Shown piece after piece: positions 1 through 9,299 of a DNA stretch of 64,000 nt. The DNA comes from Prorocentrum cordatum (lineage: Eukaryota; Sar; Dinophyceae; Prorocentrales; Prorocentraceae), in contig CAUYUJ010016357.1 in NCBI GenBank assembly GCA_963575745.1, positions 187,917-251,916 of the forward strand, in the 5' to 3' direction. Below the pieces are notes generated by a model, which saw only the letters and a list, made by a program, of their open reading frames with translations, made no database searches and was not told the origin of the DNA. Both the position numbers and the translations under genes were made by a program. Numbering within the stretch: the stretch's first letter is position 1; each line of letters opens with the position of its first letter.

Positions 1-139
1 CCAATGGACGTGCACCACGCGACATGCCAGGGGGACTCGCCACGGGACGCTCCGCGGAACGTGCCAGGCAACACGCCAGGCTGCAATGCTAAGGGTGTCG
101 ATATTGGTGTACCGTGCCGAAGGCTGTGCTGTGCCTGGG

Positions 140-545
140 CGACCTGGACACGTGAAAACACGCGTTCCGGTCAAGACGTTCTCGGCACATCCTCAGACAT
201 CCGCCTGGGCAACCTGGACACGTGCAAACAAGCGTCTCGATCGAGACTTCCTCGACACATCCTCATGCTAGACATCCGCCTGGGCGACCTGGACACGTGA
301 GAACAAGCCTCTGGTTCGAGACATCCTCAACAAATCCTCATGCTAGACATCTGTCTGGGCAACCTGGAGGCGTGAAACCAAGCGTCTCGCTCGAGACACC
401 CTCAAGACCTGGGCACGTGACAACAAGCATTTCACTTGAGAGATCCTCTGAATTCGGGTCCCCGGGAGAGGACAATCTATAACACAAAACAAGCATTCCG
501 CTTGAGACATCCTCAACAAATTCTGAACAACAAGCGTTTCGCTCG
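140..545. repeat. 75-bp degenerate tandem repeat
   Basis: About five imperfect copies of a unit carrying CTCGAGACATCCTCA and CCTGGGCGACCTGGACACGTG. The phrase GACATCYGYCTGGGC recurs at 196, 271 and 346, giving a 75-bp period. The CGCTCGAGACATCCTC core returns in the 152-bp repeat at 3.7-4.1 kb, so the two arrays probably share an ancestor. Confidence 0.75.
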
Positions 546-651
546 AGACATCCTCAATGTTTAATTCGCCGGCCCACCTCGACCTCGATATTTATCGCAA
601 AAGAAATTCGCCGGCCCACCTCAGTTGAGGCACCGGGGACAGGTTTACCAA

Positions 652-800
652 CTAAAAGAGAACCCTGGGCCGGCGCCCTTTCCGGGAACATCCAGGGCCC
701 ATTTCGTCCGGGACCCCTTCAAAGCATGTGGCGGCCTTGAAGCATTCCCTGGGGTGCATCTCGGCCAGAAGTCCGGGAGGGAAATCCAGACGGCGGCAGC
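652..800 (-). CDS. Probable terminal exon, unknown protein
   Basis: On the minus strand an acceptor TTCCGGCAG|GC at 801-802 opens a frame of strong coding character (residues include AEMHPRECFKAATCFEG and VPDEMGP) that ends at a TAG at 652-654. Codon third positions are mostly G or C. It is phase-compatible with the exon at 907-1075: that exon leaves one base and this one supplies two, across a 106-nt GT-AG intron. No protein family is recognised. A second frame over the same bases (residues YVFLGFRQAAAVWIS) also looks acceptable, so the frame is not settled. The boundaries are read from splice signals only. Confidence 0.45.
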
Positions 801-906
801 CTGCCGGAAGCCCAGAAAGACATAACAAGCCTGCCCTCTGGAGGAGGAGGAGGAGGAGGAGGAGGAGGCGGAGGAGGAGAAAGAATAGGACCCCGACCGT
901 GCCGAC
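801..906 (-). other. Probable 106-nt GT-AG intron with microsatellite tract
   Basis: On the minus strand the segment begins GTCGGC at 906 and ends CGGCAG at 801. Its middle (about 839-880) is a pure (CTC/TCC)n run that would act as the polypyrimidine tract. The flanking frames join in phase. The tract is the reverse complement of the GGA microsatellite visible on plus. Confidence 0.45.
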
Positions 907-1075
907 CCGCGCGGCGGTCCGGGGCGAGCAAGGCCTTGGTCATCCAGTCCGAGGTCTTGGCGTGGATCAGCGCCGGCAGCGTGGCCACGAACCTCAGCGC
1001 CTCCCTCGCCGCCAGGACGGACGCGTGGAAATCCGCGGGCCCGCGGCGGGCCACCGGTCCACGGGGCGCGAGGCA
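907..1075 (-). CDS. Probable internal exon, unknown protein
   Basis: The minus-strand reading frame contains DFHASVLAAREALRFV followed by ATLPALIHAKTSDWMTKALL, an amphipathic and clearly protein-like composition with GC-ending codons. It runs to a GT donor at 906-905 and leaves one base of a split codon, completed by the exon at 652-800. The upstream (high-coordinate) border is not determined; the nearest AG is near 1098. No homologue is recognised. The plus-strand frame over the same bases is arginine-rich and looks like a shadow. Confidence 0.45.
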
Positions 1076-1099
1076 GCAAGGGCGACGGCGATGGAGGCT

Positions 1100-1240
1100 C
1101 GAGGTTCGAGGATATTGAGCCTCGAGGGCCGTCGAGGATGGATATTCGAGGCTCGAGGGTTAAGCTTCGAAGTCGAGGTGAGCTTCGAGGATTACGTACG
1201 TAAGCTTCGAGGTTCAAGGATTCGGCTTCGATTGGCCCCT
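1100..1240. repeat. Degenerate CGAGG-rich repeat
   Basis: Short irregular direct copies of TCGAGGTTCGAGGATA and variants. The irregular spacing suggests an old simple-sequence expansion. Confidence 0.6.
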
Positions 1241-1392
1241 TTTTGGGCCTCTGTGGGCCTCAATGCGGCCTCTGGAGACCTCTGAGAACATCCTCCTCCT
1301 CCGCCACGTGGTCGTGGCATTAACCTGCCACAGTTTGCGTCCATCGGCAAAGCCACTGTGGTCCACCACGCTCCTGGCATCCAAGGCAACGC

Positions 1393-1573
1393 CTCGGTCA
1401 GAGAATCCAGCCGAGACTCTTCTTGACCGGAGGCTGCGCGGCAGAAGCCGTAGGCACACCGATTCTTAAGGAGCCTGCACATGTCGGCGTTCTTCGCAAG
1501 CTCTGCGAACAGCCTCACCTCGGGAATCTTGCTGATGTATGCGCGCAGCTCGAGGTAATCCTTGATCAGGTGC
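1393..1573 (-). CDS. Probable internal exon, unknown protein
   Basis: On the minus strand CCCCACCTATGCAG|G is a textbook acceptor, preceded by a pyrimidine tract of more than 350 nt. The frame reads HLIKDYLELRAYISKI, then PEVRLFAELAKNADMCRLLKN, then on to LDSLTE before an AG|GC donor at 92-91 of the 1300s. It starts with one base of a split codon and ends in phase 0 (181 nt). The protein is unrecognised. Its starting phase fits the end of the candidate exon at 9872-9924, which would make one long-intron minus-strand gene, but that join is inference. Confidence 0.5.
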
Positions 1574-1589
1574 CTGCATAGGTGGGGGA

Positions 1590-1960
1590 GGAACAGGGAG
1601 GCGAGGATGGAAGGGATGTGCATGATAGCGGGGGGTGGGAGGATATGGAGAATTAGGATGAGGAGGAGTTGGACGACAGCAGCAAGGGATGATGGGTGAT
1701 GGCAGGGAGTAGGAGAAGAGCGGGAAGGAGGGAAGAGGGTAGGCGAAAGTAGGAGAAACAAAAGGGATGGGGAGGGGAGATGGGTAGGGACACTGGGGGC
1801 GGGAAAGAGAGAGGAGGGAGGGAGGGGAGAGGGCGGAGAACGGATGGGGGGGATGGGGTGGGAAGGGTGTGGAGGGAAGGGGGAGGAGGACGAGGATGGT
1901 ATGAGGAAGGGAAGGTTGGTTGGTGGGATGCGGCGCGATTGAACAACGCTTGAAGAACTC
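1590..1960 (-). other. Very long polypyrimidine tract (minus strand)
   Basis: About 370 nt are almost entirely purine on plus, so C/T on minus, made of irregular GGGAGG units rather than a clean microsatellite. It ends about 15 nt from the acceptor of the exon at 1393-1573. It also produces long proline/serine-rich spurious frames. Confidence 0.6.
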
Positions 1961-2114
1961 ATGACAGAGACGCATGATCAACAACAAAACAGTCTACGCA
2001 CTCGATCAGCTCGTGGAAGGAGGAAAGGGACAGTGGAGATGGGAAGGGATGGAGGAAGGAGGGGGGACATGGGAAGGGGAGCATTTCATGTCAGGTCGCC
2101 AAACCCTTGTCCAG

Positions 2115-2243
2115 GACTTCGCAGTCTTCCAGCTCACCAGGCACCTCTCCGATGGCCGCGCTGTCGCCCGAGCTGCCTTGGCGGCCATTGCCGTGACCGC
2201 CGCTGCGCCCCAAACCCACGGAGCATCAAACGACGCCTCATGA
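2115..2243 (+). CDS. Possible terminal exon, unknown protein
   Basis: A plus-strand acceptor CTTGTCCAG|G at 2113-2114 opens a 43-codon frame (DFAVFQLTRHLSDGRAVA then RAALAAIAVTAAAPQ) ending in TGA at 2241-2243. Alanine richness and GC-ending codons suit a coding exon, but length and evidence are slight and no domain is recognised. No upstream exon was found on this strand. Confidence 0.3.
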   Translation, partial: DFAVFQLTRHLSDGRAVARAALAAIAVTAAAPQTHGASNDAS

Positions 2244-2305
2244 TGCCTTGGGCCCCGTTCTGTGTCCGTGCCCGTGCCGAACATCTGCTCCTGCTTCAGA
2301 TCCTC

Positions 2306-2453
2306 AAGAGCTCCCAACTTCGCGCTTCGCGGTGCGCGAAGTGCGAACAACTTCGCGCTCTCGCGCCGCCTCCCAAGGGAGAAGAGGAGGCTGAGGAGGA
2401 ATCGGAGCCGAACCGCGAAGCGCGAATAACTTCGCGCCCTCGAGGGTGCCCTT
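2306..2453. mobile_element. Foldback element family C, copy 1
   Basis: Inverted ends: CTCCCAACTTCGCGCTTCGC at the left, and the complement of CGAAGCGCGAATAACTTCGC at the right, closing with GCCCTT. The interior holds AAGGGAGAAGAGGAGG. GATCCTC flanks both ends (2299-2305 and 2455-2461), a likely 7-8-bp target duplication. Related copies lie at 8678 and 23254. No coding capacity. Confidence 0.7.
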
Positions 2454-2713
2454 GGATCCTCCTCGTCCTTCGCGGACGGCGTGGCATCCTTCGCACCTGG
2501 GCGCAGGGATGCACGGGCAGTCCCCGTGCGCGCCGGCCTGCTCCCTCCAGCCAGGCGGCCCGAGCCCCGCCGCCTCCAGCCATGCCGTGGGCGCGCGCCC
2601 ATCCCTCTCGCACCGCGCCTCCGGCCGAGGGCCCCTTGCGAGCCCGCTTCGGCGCCACCGCCCCCGCAGACGCCGCGACAACGCCGCCGACGTCGGCGCC
2701 CATGGCGCCATTC

Positions 2714-2800
2714 TTAAGTCGGGCCTGTGCCCCCACAGGGAATTTTCGACGAAATTCAAACAATACTCAAACAATACTCCAAAACGGTCAATTACTCACT
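2714..2800. mobile_element. Family A inverted-repeat element, left end only
   Basis: TTAAGTCGGGCCTGTGCCCC followed by ACAGGGAATTTTCGACGAAA matches the left terminus of family A. No matching right end or target duplication was found nearby, so this is a solo or truncated end. Confidence 0.65.
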
Positions 2801-2964
2801 GCGTGGAGCTCCTCATCTGTGCATCTATTCGCATGGACCTGTCCGCCGCGAATGTCTAGGCGCAAGAGCTTTCGAATATAAACAGGCTTCAGTTATGACT
2901 GTCTGGTCATGAATCTAACTGCGAATGAATTGGAGTGTGGATGAGCTTCAGTAGTACGAGCGCG

Positions 2965-3610
2965 TCTCTGCGCATGCGCCTGGGGCCTCCTGGGGCCTCC
3001 TGACACCTACTGGGGCTTCCTGGGGTCTCCAGGAGCCTCTTGGGGCCTCCTGGAGCCTCCTGGGACCTCCTAGGGAGGATTCGTGCCCCAGGAGTGGCCC
3101 AATCTATAGCAACAGACGTACATAAAACATTGCGGATTGGAGCCGCAGGAGAAGGGCAGTCTATAGGGATACACGTAAAACACAAAGGACTCGTGCCCCA
3201 GGAAGGGCCCAAGATATAGGAGCATAAGTTAAACAGTTCGGATTGTGTACACTGGAGAAGGACAATATATAGAGACATACGTATAACGTCAAGGGTTCGT
3301 GCTCCAGGTGAGGCTCAACCTATAGGTGCGTACGTAAAGCACATGGGTTTGGAGCCACTCCTGTTGCCTTCTGCGGCCTCCTGCTCCTGGGGCCTCTCGG
3401 GGCCTCCTGTTGCCTTCCGAGGCCTCCTGGCGCATCCTGTGGCCTCCTAGGGCCTCCTGTGGCTTCCTGAGGCCTCCTGGAGCTTCCTGGGGCCTCCTGG
3501 AGCCTCTTGGGACATCCTGTGGCCTCTTGCGTCTTTCTGTAGCCTCCTGATGCCTCCTGGGTCCTCATGTGGTCTCCTGGGGCCTCCTGGAGCATGTTGG
3601 AGCCTCCTGT
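2965..3610. repeat. CCTCCTGGGG repeats flanking a 60-bp repeat
   Basis: From 2965 to 3075 and again from 3360 to 3610 the DNA is built of irregular GGGGCCTCCTG units. Between them are about five degenerate copies of a roughly 60-bp unit with the landmarks TCGTGCCCCAGG, CTATAGG and ACGTAAAACACA. The CCTCCTG blocks produce proline-rich spurious frames. Confidence 0.7.
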
Positions 3611-3639
3611 GCCCACGAGTCTGGCCACCAAAACAGGCA

Positions 3640-4100
3640 AACCGATCGAGACGTCCTCAAAATCTGGCCAACCTGGGACGTGAACATGAGCGCCTCGCTC
3701 GAGACATCCTCCAAACCTGCTCCGAAAGCGAAGGATGTTGGGACAAGAAACAAGCAAACCGCTTGAGACATCCCCACAACACGGCCGCGAACGGCACCGT
3801 GCAACACCCCTCGGCGGCTCCCCCTAGGGGCGTGAAAATGAGCGCCTGGCTCGAGACATCCTCCAAACCTGCTCCGAAAGCGAAGGATGTTGGGACACAG
3901 AACAGGCAAACCGCTTGAGACATCCCCACAAAACGGCCGCGAACGGGACCATGCAACACCCCTTCGGCGGCTCCCCTTAGGGACGTGAAAATGAGCGCCT
4001 CGCTCGAGACATCGTCCAAGTCTGCTCCGAAAGCGAAGGATGTTGGGACAGAACAAAGGCAAAACGCTTGAGACATCCCCACAAAACGGCCGCGAACGGG
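3640..4100. repeat. 152-bp tandem repeat, about 2.8 copies
   Basis: GAGACATCCTCCAAACCTGC recurs at 3701, 3853 and 4006. Each unit carries GCTCCGAAAGCGAAGGATGT, CAAACCGCTTGAGACATCCC and an ACGGCCGCGAACGG block. Copies are highly similar, so this is a young array. Confidence 0.85.
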
Positions 4101-4370
4101 GCGTGCGTGAGTCTCAGCATGAGTAAGTCTGAGTAGGAGTAGGTCTGAGTATGAGTAGGCCCGAGTATGAATAATGTTGTGTGTATTAGTCTGGGTATGA
4201 GTACGTCTGAGTGTGAGTCAGTCTGTGTATGAGTAAGTCTGGGTATGAGGAGGAGAGGGGAGGAGAAGGAGGAGGAGAAGTCGGCGGCGTCCAAGAAATA
4301 ACAAGAACCCCATCTTAGGATATGGGGAACAAGAACCATGTCTTAGGATATGGGGACAAATGCAAAAAAA
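4100..4370. repeat. Degenerate GAGTATGAGTAAGTCT array and a 26-bp duplication
   Basis: To 4245 the sequence is an irregular 12-mer array (AGTCTGAGTATG). At 4305-4360 the phrase CTTAGGATATGGGGAACAAG occurs twice in tandem with small changes. A similar 12-mer in reverse orientation is at 30.9-31.1 kb. Confidence 0.65.
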
Positions 4371-4381
4371 CGTCTTCAAGT

Positions 4382-4434
4382 TACTTTTTTACTATTTTGA
4401 ATATTGCTCCTGTAGAGGGACAGGCCCGACTTAA
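4382..4434. mobile_element. Family A element, right end only
   Basis: TTTTGAATATTGCTCCTGTA, then GAGGGACAGGCCCGACTTAA, is the diagnostic right terminus of family A. The flank does not match that of the left end at 2714, so the two are not obviously one insertion. Confidence 0.65.
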
Positions 4435-4589
4435 CGCTACCCGTGCGCCACGAGCCCAGCCAGGTCGGCGCGAGCCCAGCGGCCCAGCCTGCGTTGTGGG
4501 CAGCAACGCCCGCGGACGCTGGCCAGCATCGCACTGCGGCCAGCGTCGCTCTGCGTCCCGAACTGCCGAGATGAAGGAACGAACATCTG

Positions 4590-4745
4590 CATGAACATGA
4601 ACTTTCAGAGGTCCGCAAGGATTTCTCGGATCGGCGCCGGACCCCCTTCCTGGCGCGCGGAGCGCGCCGGGAGCGGCGTGGAGGCGCCGCCAGGGGGCTC
4701 CGACGCAGATCCGAGACATTCGCGAGCGTCGTCGCCAATTGATAT
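4590..4745. mobile_element. Foldback element family B, copy 1 (diverged)
   Basis: Carries the family signature: CATGAAC...CTTTC, a GGTCCGCAAGGATTTCTCGG arm, a CTGGCGCGCGGAGCGCGCC palindrome and GGCGCCGCC, with a decayed right arm. Copies at 33.3, 39.9, 41.3 and 43.2 kb are better preserved. Confidence 0.6.
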
Positions 4746-4887
4746 TAATTATGCAATTTTTCTTTACTCGACGAGCGTCTCCTCCGCGGCTGCCAGGTGT
4801 CGCAATCGCATTCGCAACAAAACAAGTCGGCGAACAGAACACAAATGACCAAACCAAAAATGAAGACAGACAGCTCGAATCTACCTT

Positions 4888-4935
4888 GGAGATAGAGCGA
4901 AAGAGAGAGAGAGAGAGAAACAAAACAAAAAACTA
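4888..4935. repeat. GA-rich microsatellite
   Basis: GCGAAAGAGAGAGAGAGAGA followed by an A-rich run. Simple sequence only. Confidence 0.8.
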
Positions 4936-5002
4936 AAGAAATGCAGATGGAGGATGCGACCGATCTCCTCGGATCGGCGGCGAGCAAGTGGGGGAAACGA
5001 GA

Positions 5003-5145
5003 AGGAGAAGGCATTCTCGGAAGGCGGCAGGACTTCTCAGACGCCCTCCGGCCTTCTGGACAGCTTTCTGTGTGCCGTCGGGGCAGGCCCCGCAGCCTCT
5101 CAGAAGGCTGGCGGACTTCCGAGCCGTCCGAGAGGGCCTTCCCCC
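5003..5145. mobile_element. Family E palindromic element, copy 1
   Basis: Repeated inverted AGAAGG/CCTTCT words (GAAGGCATTCTCGGAAGGC, GGACTTCTCAGACG, CTCTCAGAAGGCTGG). Shared with 27357-27404, 42795-42855 and 43043-43180, so it is a dispersed self-complementary repeat. Boundaries are approximate. Confidence 0.5.
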
Positions 5146-5337
5146 CCCCCTCGCCTCCTCTCCCTCCCCCCTTTGCTCGCCGCCGGCCGGAGAGCTTCGG
5201 CGCAGCACGGCCCGCCGAGTGCCACGCCCACCCCCCAAAACGCCGCGCGCCGCTCCCCAGCGGCTCGCCGCCGCGGACGGGCCACGCCGCCCCCCGCAGC
5301 ACTTCCTGTGGCGCCTCCTCTGGGCCTGCTGCAGTGA

Positions 5338-5500
5338 GGGGGCCCTGGGGCACACAAAGAAATACAAACAAATAAACGGATTCCCCATATTTTCCTATAT
5401 TTTCTGGGTTTTGTCTTCCCCCCATTTCCCATATTTTCCCACATCTTGTGCGGAATCGACGATTAATTGTGTCTGTGTGTTTTTGTTCCCTCCTGATTCA
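5338..5500. repeat. Dispersed repeat family F, copy 1
   Basis: Landmarks in order: GGGCCCTGGGGCACACAAA, CCCCATATTTTCC, CCCATTTCCCATATTTTCCC, then GAATCGACGATTAATTGTGT CTGTG and TTTTGTTCCCTCCTGA. The same order occurs at 32868-33022 and partly at 27094-27195. Function unknown. Confidence 0.75.
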
Positions 5501-5621
5501 GCGCGATGTGGGCCCCCCCCCCCCCCCCGAAGACATGGAAGCCGAGGTTGGCGGCGCGCAGGAGGGGGGTACGGCAGGCTCGTGTCGTGCTGACTTCGAC
5601 GCCTGTTTGTGACACCGCGGG

Positions 5622-5643
5622 GATCGTTCAACCTTGAACGATC
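5622..5643. other. Perfect 10-bp-stem hairpin
   Basis: GATCGTTCAA, a CC loop, then TTGAACGATC: a perfect inverted repeat just after the poly-C run at 5511-5528. It could be a cruciform or RNA hairpin; only the symmetry is seen. Confidence 0.6.
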
Positions 5644-5859
5644 GGCCCCTCTCCGAAACGTCAGATCGCTCAACGTCGACCGATTCTGGGTCGCCAGCGG
5701 CGTTCAGAGTGGAACGCCGGCGGCGGGGCCGCCGCTGGTCGACACGACGCGAAGCCTCCGTAGGGCGAGGGGGGCTGCTTCTAAAAAGCCTTCCCCGCTC
5801 CCCCGGCCGCCCTCGGATGCTCATTCTGGGGACCTTCCTGGAGACACTCGCGCCACTCG

Positions 5860-6075
5860 TGCGTTCGCCGAAGCTGCGTCGAAGGTCCGTCGATTCGAGT
5901 CGACCTCGAGTCGAATCTGAGTCGACCCCGAGTCGAACTTGAGCCGAATCAAATTCGAGCTTGAGTGGAACTCAACTCGAGTGGAACTTCATTAGTTCGA
6001 CTAGAGTTCGACTCAACTTAAGTTGACTAGAGTAGAATTTAGTTCGACTCGAGTTCGACTCGGGTCGAACCAGAG
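5860..6075. repeat. TCGA-rich degenerate repeat
   Basis: Irregular iterations of GAGTCGAACTTGAGTC and GACTCGAGTTCGACTC. The units are themselves near-palindromic around TCGA. Confidence 0.75.
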
Positions 6076-6189
6076 TCGAGCAGATCTGCGCCCCGGGAAG
6101 ATCCCCGAGACGAGCATCTTTCGCCGCCCTCTGCGCGTGGCCGAGGCAGCGAAGGCAGTCCACCCACAACGCTGCACGTGCCGCACGCT

Positions 6190-6475
6190 CGTCCCGGGCG
6201 GTCCTCCTCCGCCTCCTCCCTCCGCCTCCTCCGCCTCCTCCTCCGACGACGACGACGAGGAGGACGAGGGGCGGGCCACGCAGGGGGCTCGGCTTGACGA
6301 CGGAGCCCACGGCGTCGAACACAGCATCCGCCGACCCCGTCGGCGTGTGGATGACGCTCTTCTGGTGGTCGCCGTCGTCGTCGTGTCGTCTCCGTCGCCT
6401 CCTCGTCGCGTCCGTCGTCGTCTCCCGTCTCCGTCGCCTACTCGTCGTCTCCGTCAACCGTCGTCTCCGTCGTGC
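6190..6475. repeat. CCTCCG and CGTCGTC/CTCCGTCG simple repeats
   Basis: A CCTCCTCCG tract (6205-6245), a GACGACGACGACGAGG run, then CGTCGTCGTC and TCTCCGTCGCC units to 6475. Frames through it are serine- or arginine-rich artefacts. Confidence 0.75.
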
Positions 6476-6649
6476 CCCGTCTCCTTTCCCTGGGCCCTCC
6501 TCCTCAAGCGCGCCAGCCAAAGGGACATTGAGCAACGTCGTAGCTGAGTCGAAGGGAAGCCCCTTCCCGTTGATTATATCCTCGCTGATGGGGGGTCCCG
6601 GGGGGGGGTCCCCTGGGGGTAAGTCCCCATTCAAGTATGCATCCCCCCG

Positions 6650-7560
6650 GGCGGTTCTGGGAACCAGAAGAGCCCCAACACGCGGCAAGAGTGCCCCAAG
6701 AGGCCCCCAAGACGATCCTCGAGGGTACCGAATCGCCGAACTATCAATCCAAGACGCCAAAGTTACCCCCAGACGGCTCAATAGGTTTTCAAAACGCCCC
6801 AAGAGGCCTCCAAGAACACTCCCAAGAGAGCCCCAAGGGGCAACAATCATTGATTCCCCTGAAGCGTTTGAACAATTCTGGCGTGCTCGCCCTGTCGGCT
6901 TCCCGACGCTCCAAGACAGCCCAAGAGGCCCCTAAAATCGCCCAAGAGGCCTTCAAGAGGGTCCCAAAACGACCCAAGCGGCCCCCAAAAGCCTCCCAAG
7001 AGGCACCAAAACTACCCCCAAGAGGGCCCCAAGACCGCCCAAGAGGCCTCAACGACAGCCCACGAGGCCCCCAAGACGGCTCCAGGAGGGAGCCCAGACA
7101 GGGAACCCGAATGGACATTTCGAGTCCTCGGCCTGGGAGGATCCCAGGAGGCTCCCAGAGGCCCCCAAGAAGCCCCCCAAGACGCCCCAAGAGGCCCCCA
7201 AGAGTCCCCCAGGAAGCCCCAAGAGGCACCCACGAGGCTCCCACGAGGCCCCCAATAGCCTCCTAGGAGGTCCTCAAACTACCTCCAAGAGGGCCCCAAT
7301 ACCGCCCAAGAGGCCTCCAAGCAAGCCCAAGAGGCCCCCAAAACGGCTCCAAAGGGGAGCCCAGACGGGGGACCCGGACGGAGATTTCGAGCCCTTGGCC
7401 TGAGAGGCTCCCCGGAGGCCCTTGGAGGCCCCCAAGAAGCCCCCCAAGACGCCCCAAGCGGCCCCCCAGAAAGCTCCAAGAGGCCCCCACGAGGCTCCCA
7501 AGAGGCCCCAAAGAGCCTCCAAAGATGCCCCCAAACTACCCCCAGGAGGCCCCCGAGAGC
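6650..7560. repeat. AGAGGCCCCCAAGACG degenerate array
   Basis: Dozens of imperfect CAAGAGGCCCCCAAGACGGC words. Inside lies a longer period: two segments near 7065-7190 and 7330-7455 share GGAGCCCAGACRGGG, ACATTTCGAG-like and CTTGGCCTGRGAGG blocks 265 bp apart. The same word builds arrays at 22.3-22.7, 45.1-45.4 and 48.4-48.7 kb, and in reverse at 23.6-23.8 and 49.9-50.6 kb. Confidence 0.8.
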
Positions 7561-7670
7561 GCTCGTCGTCGTCGCCGTGGCCGCTGTCGTCGCTGTCGTC
7601 ATCGTCGTCGTCGTCCAAGGTCGGCGGCACCGGCCGTAAGGCCTCTCCAATATCGACAAGGTCCCTGGTG
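7560..7670. repeat. GTC microsatellite plus conserved GC motif
   Basis: CGTCGTCGTCGCCGTGGC, then CGTCGTCGTCGTCC, followed at once by GGTCGGCGGCACCGGCCG and AGGCCTCTCCAATAT. The same GC motif follows another GTCAGC/GTC repeat at 39.14 kb, and a weaker version follows a GAC repeat at 20.70 kb. Confidence 0.65.
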
Positions 7671-8290
7671 TGACGGCGCTACTGCCGACCGCGGAATTGG
7701 ACGCCATACTGCTCATGACCACTGCGCGGCAAACCGAAACAGACGCAGTTCCGAAACAGACGCAGTTGTTCCTTAGAAAGAGGTTCCGAATCGCAGTAGC
7801 CCGCGTGTTGCCAAGCATGTGGGCCTCAATCGGACAAGAGGCCATGCGCTGCAAGAGACAGCGCCCCCCATTCGGAATAGACGGCATACTGCCTAACAGA
7901 TGCGCTACCAACTGGAGCAGACAACATCCCCCAAGAAAGCACGCGCTATTCACACTGCAGCCGTCGTGGTTTGTTCAACGGGCCCGCATCCTGACAAACA
8001 GAACTTGCCGCTCCAGTTGTCAAGAAACGTCTGCGTCGACTGCATTCACATGTCCACGACCTCGGCGACGGTGGGCCCGCCACCGAATATGCACTAACAC
8101 AACTCAGCACCTGCAAGCAGGTTGACTGCACGCGGGACAGGGCAAGGACAGGCATCCTGCACCGAGGCGGTGATCCTATATCGACACATAGGAAGCAATC
8201 TCGGTGGCCTCGCACACGGCCTCGTAGCAGCAGTCGTGGATGCGCGGATCCTCGGGACTAGGTCAGAGGGGCCAGCCGAGCCACCACATC
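7671..8290. other. Unique-looking DNA, no recognised feature
   Basis: About 600 bp of non-repetitive sequence. Plus and minus strands both carry moderate open frames without recognisable domains, and I see no repeat or splice pattern that I trust. Confidence 0.5.
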
Positions 8291-8295
8291 ATGAC

Positions 8296-8472
8296 CTCAC
8301 TCCGCCCCGAACTCTGCCGATGGCCACGATCCGCCACGATGGTGACAACAAGGTGCATCTCCAACGCCAAGAAGGTGGAACACCACGACACTCCAGGTGA
8401 GCGGTGCTTGGCCTGGCAGAAGAAGCCGCCCGTGCCGATGGCGATGTGAACTGCGTGTCCAATCTGGCTGCG
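8296..8472 (-). CDS. Possible internal exon, unknown protein
   Basis: On the minus strand CTTCTTTCGGCAG opens a 59-codon phase-0 frame (residues QIGHAVHIAIGTGGFFCQAK, then HRSPGVSWCSTFLALEMHLV and VTIVADRGHRQ) closing at GTGAG|GT. Composition and the flanking AG and AG|GT signals suggest an exon. The acceptor is followed by C rather than the usual G, and the protein is not recognised. Confidence 0.35.
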
Positions 8473-8677
8473 CTGCCGAAAGAAGCCGACCCGTGCAGAT
8501 GTCACCGTTGTACGCCGCCCCTTCTCCCTCAGCGCGAGAAGCGATGCTCCCACCGCGCGCCCCGCCAAAGCCAGGCAGGCGGCAACGGACAAAAGGATGC
8601 CGAGGGATAGAAGAAATGGCAGAGCGGACGGATGATTCGTTCAATCTACAGACCCCAGAGATCTCGATCCTTTTTTC

Positions 8678-8834
8678 TAGGGCTCCCAACTTCGCGCTTC
8701 GCGCTCTGCGAAGTGCGAATAACTTCGCGCACTCGCGCCGCCCCCCCAAAGGGAGAAAAGGAGAACGAGGAGGACGGGGAGAAGGAATGAGGACCGCGAA
8801 GCGCGAATGACTTCGCGCCCTCGTGGGAGCCCTT
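8678..8834. mobile_element. Foldback element family C, copy 2
   Basis: AGGGCTCCCAACTTCGCGC at the left and CTTCGCGCCCTCGTGGGAGC plus CCTT at the right are inverted. Internal inverted TTCGCGCTTCGCG/CGCGAAGCGCGAA arms and an AAAGGGAGAAAAGG core match copies 1 and 3. A clear target duplication is not visible. Confidence 0.7.
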
Positions 8835-9021
8835 GTTTATGGAGGTCGAAGCACGGTCAGAACCGCAGAACAACTTACATATTCGATCCTCGATGTCCTA
8901 AGGCCTCCGACGTCATGTCTTCTGCGCAGCGTGGGCCCCCCGGAGGTCCCGACCTCTTCCCCCGAAACCGGCTGTCTGTGCGGAGTCTGTCTTAGGACGA
9001 GAATAATGTCGCGATAGAGGA

Positions 9022-9173
9022 AAGAGAACTATGCACATACACCGATTCTGGCCAGGCACAGCCTGAGCTCAGGATCGGTGCATACGCCCTCTACCGTGGC
9101 CAGGAAGGTATATGCACCGATCCTGGGCCAAGGATGGGCCTTGCCAGGATCGGTGCATGTGTATAGTTCTCTT
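9022..9173. mobile_element. Doubly nested foldback element
   Basis: Outer arms: AAGAGAACTATGCACATACA CCGATTCTGG at the left and, at the right, the complement CCAGGATCGGTGCATGTGTA TAGTTCTCTT. An inner pair, CTCAGGATCGGTGCATAC and GTATATGCACCGATCCTG, gives a second hairpin inside. 152 bp, non-coding, likely a foldback or MITE-type element. No second copy was found. Confidence 0.75.
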
Positions 9174-9299
9174 CGCCCGACGTGATAGGATCGGCTCAAA
9201 ATGCGTCCCAAGACTTCCAGAGTGTCTAGCCGCCCCCGTCTCTGTATAGCCCGCGTGAACGCAGTGGGACATGAGGGGCAACCAAGAAATCTTGGCACG

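Noticed and set aside
2714-4434. Left and right family A ends as one 1.7-kb element like that at 25.1 kb
   Set aside because: Flanking 10-mers (GCGCCATTCT and CGCTACCCGT) do not match, so one insertion is not supported.
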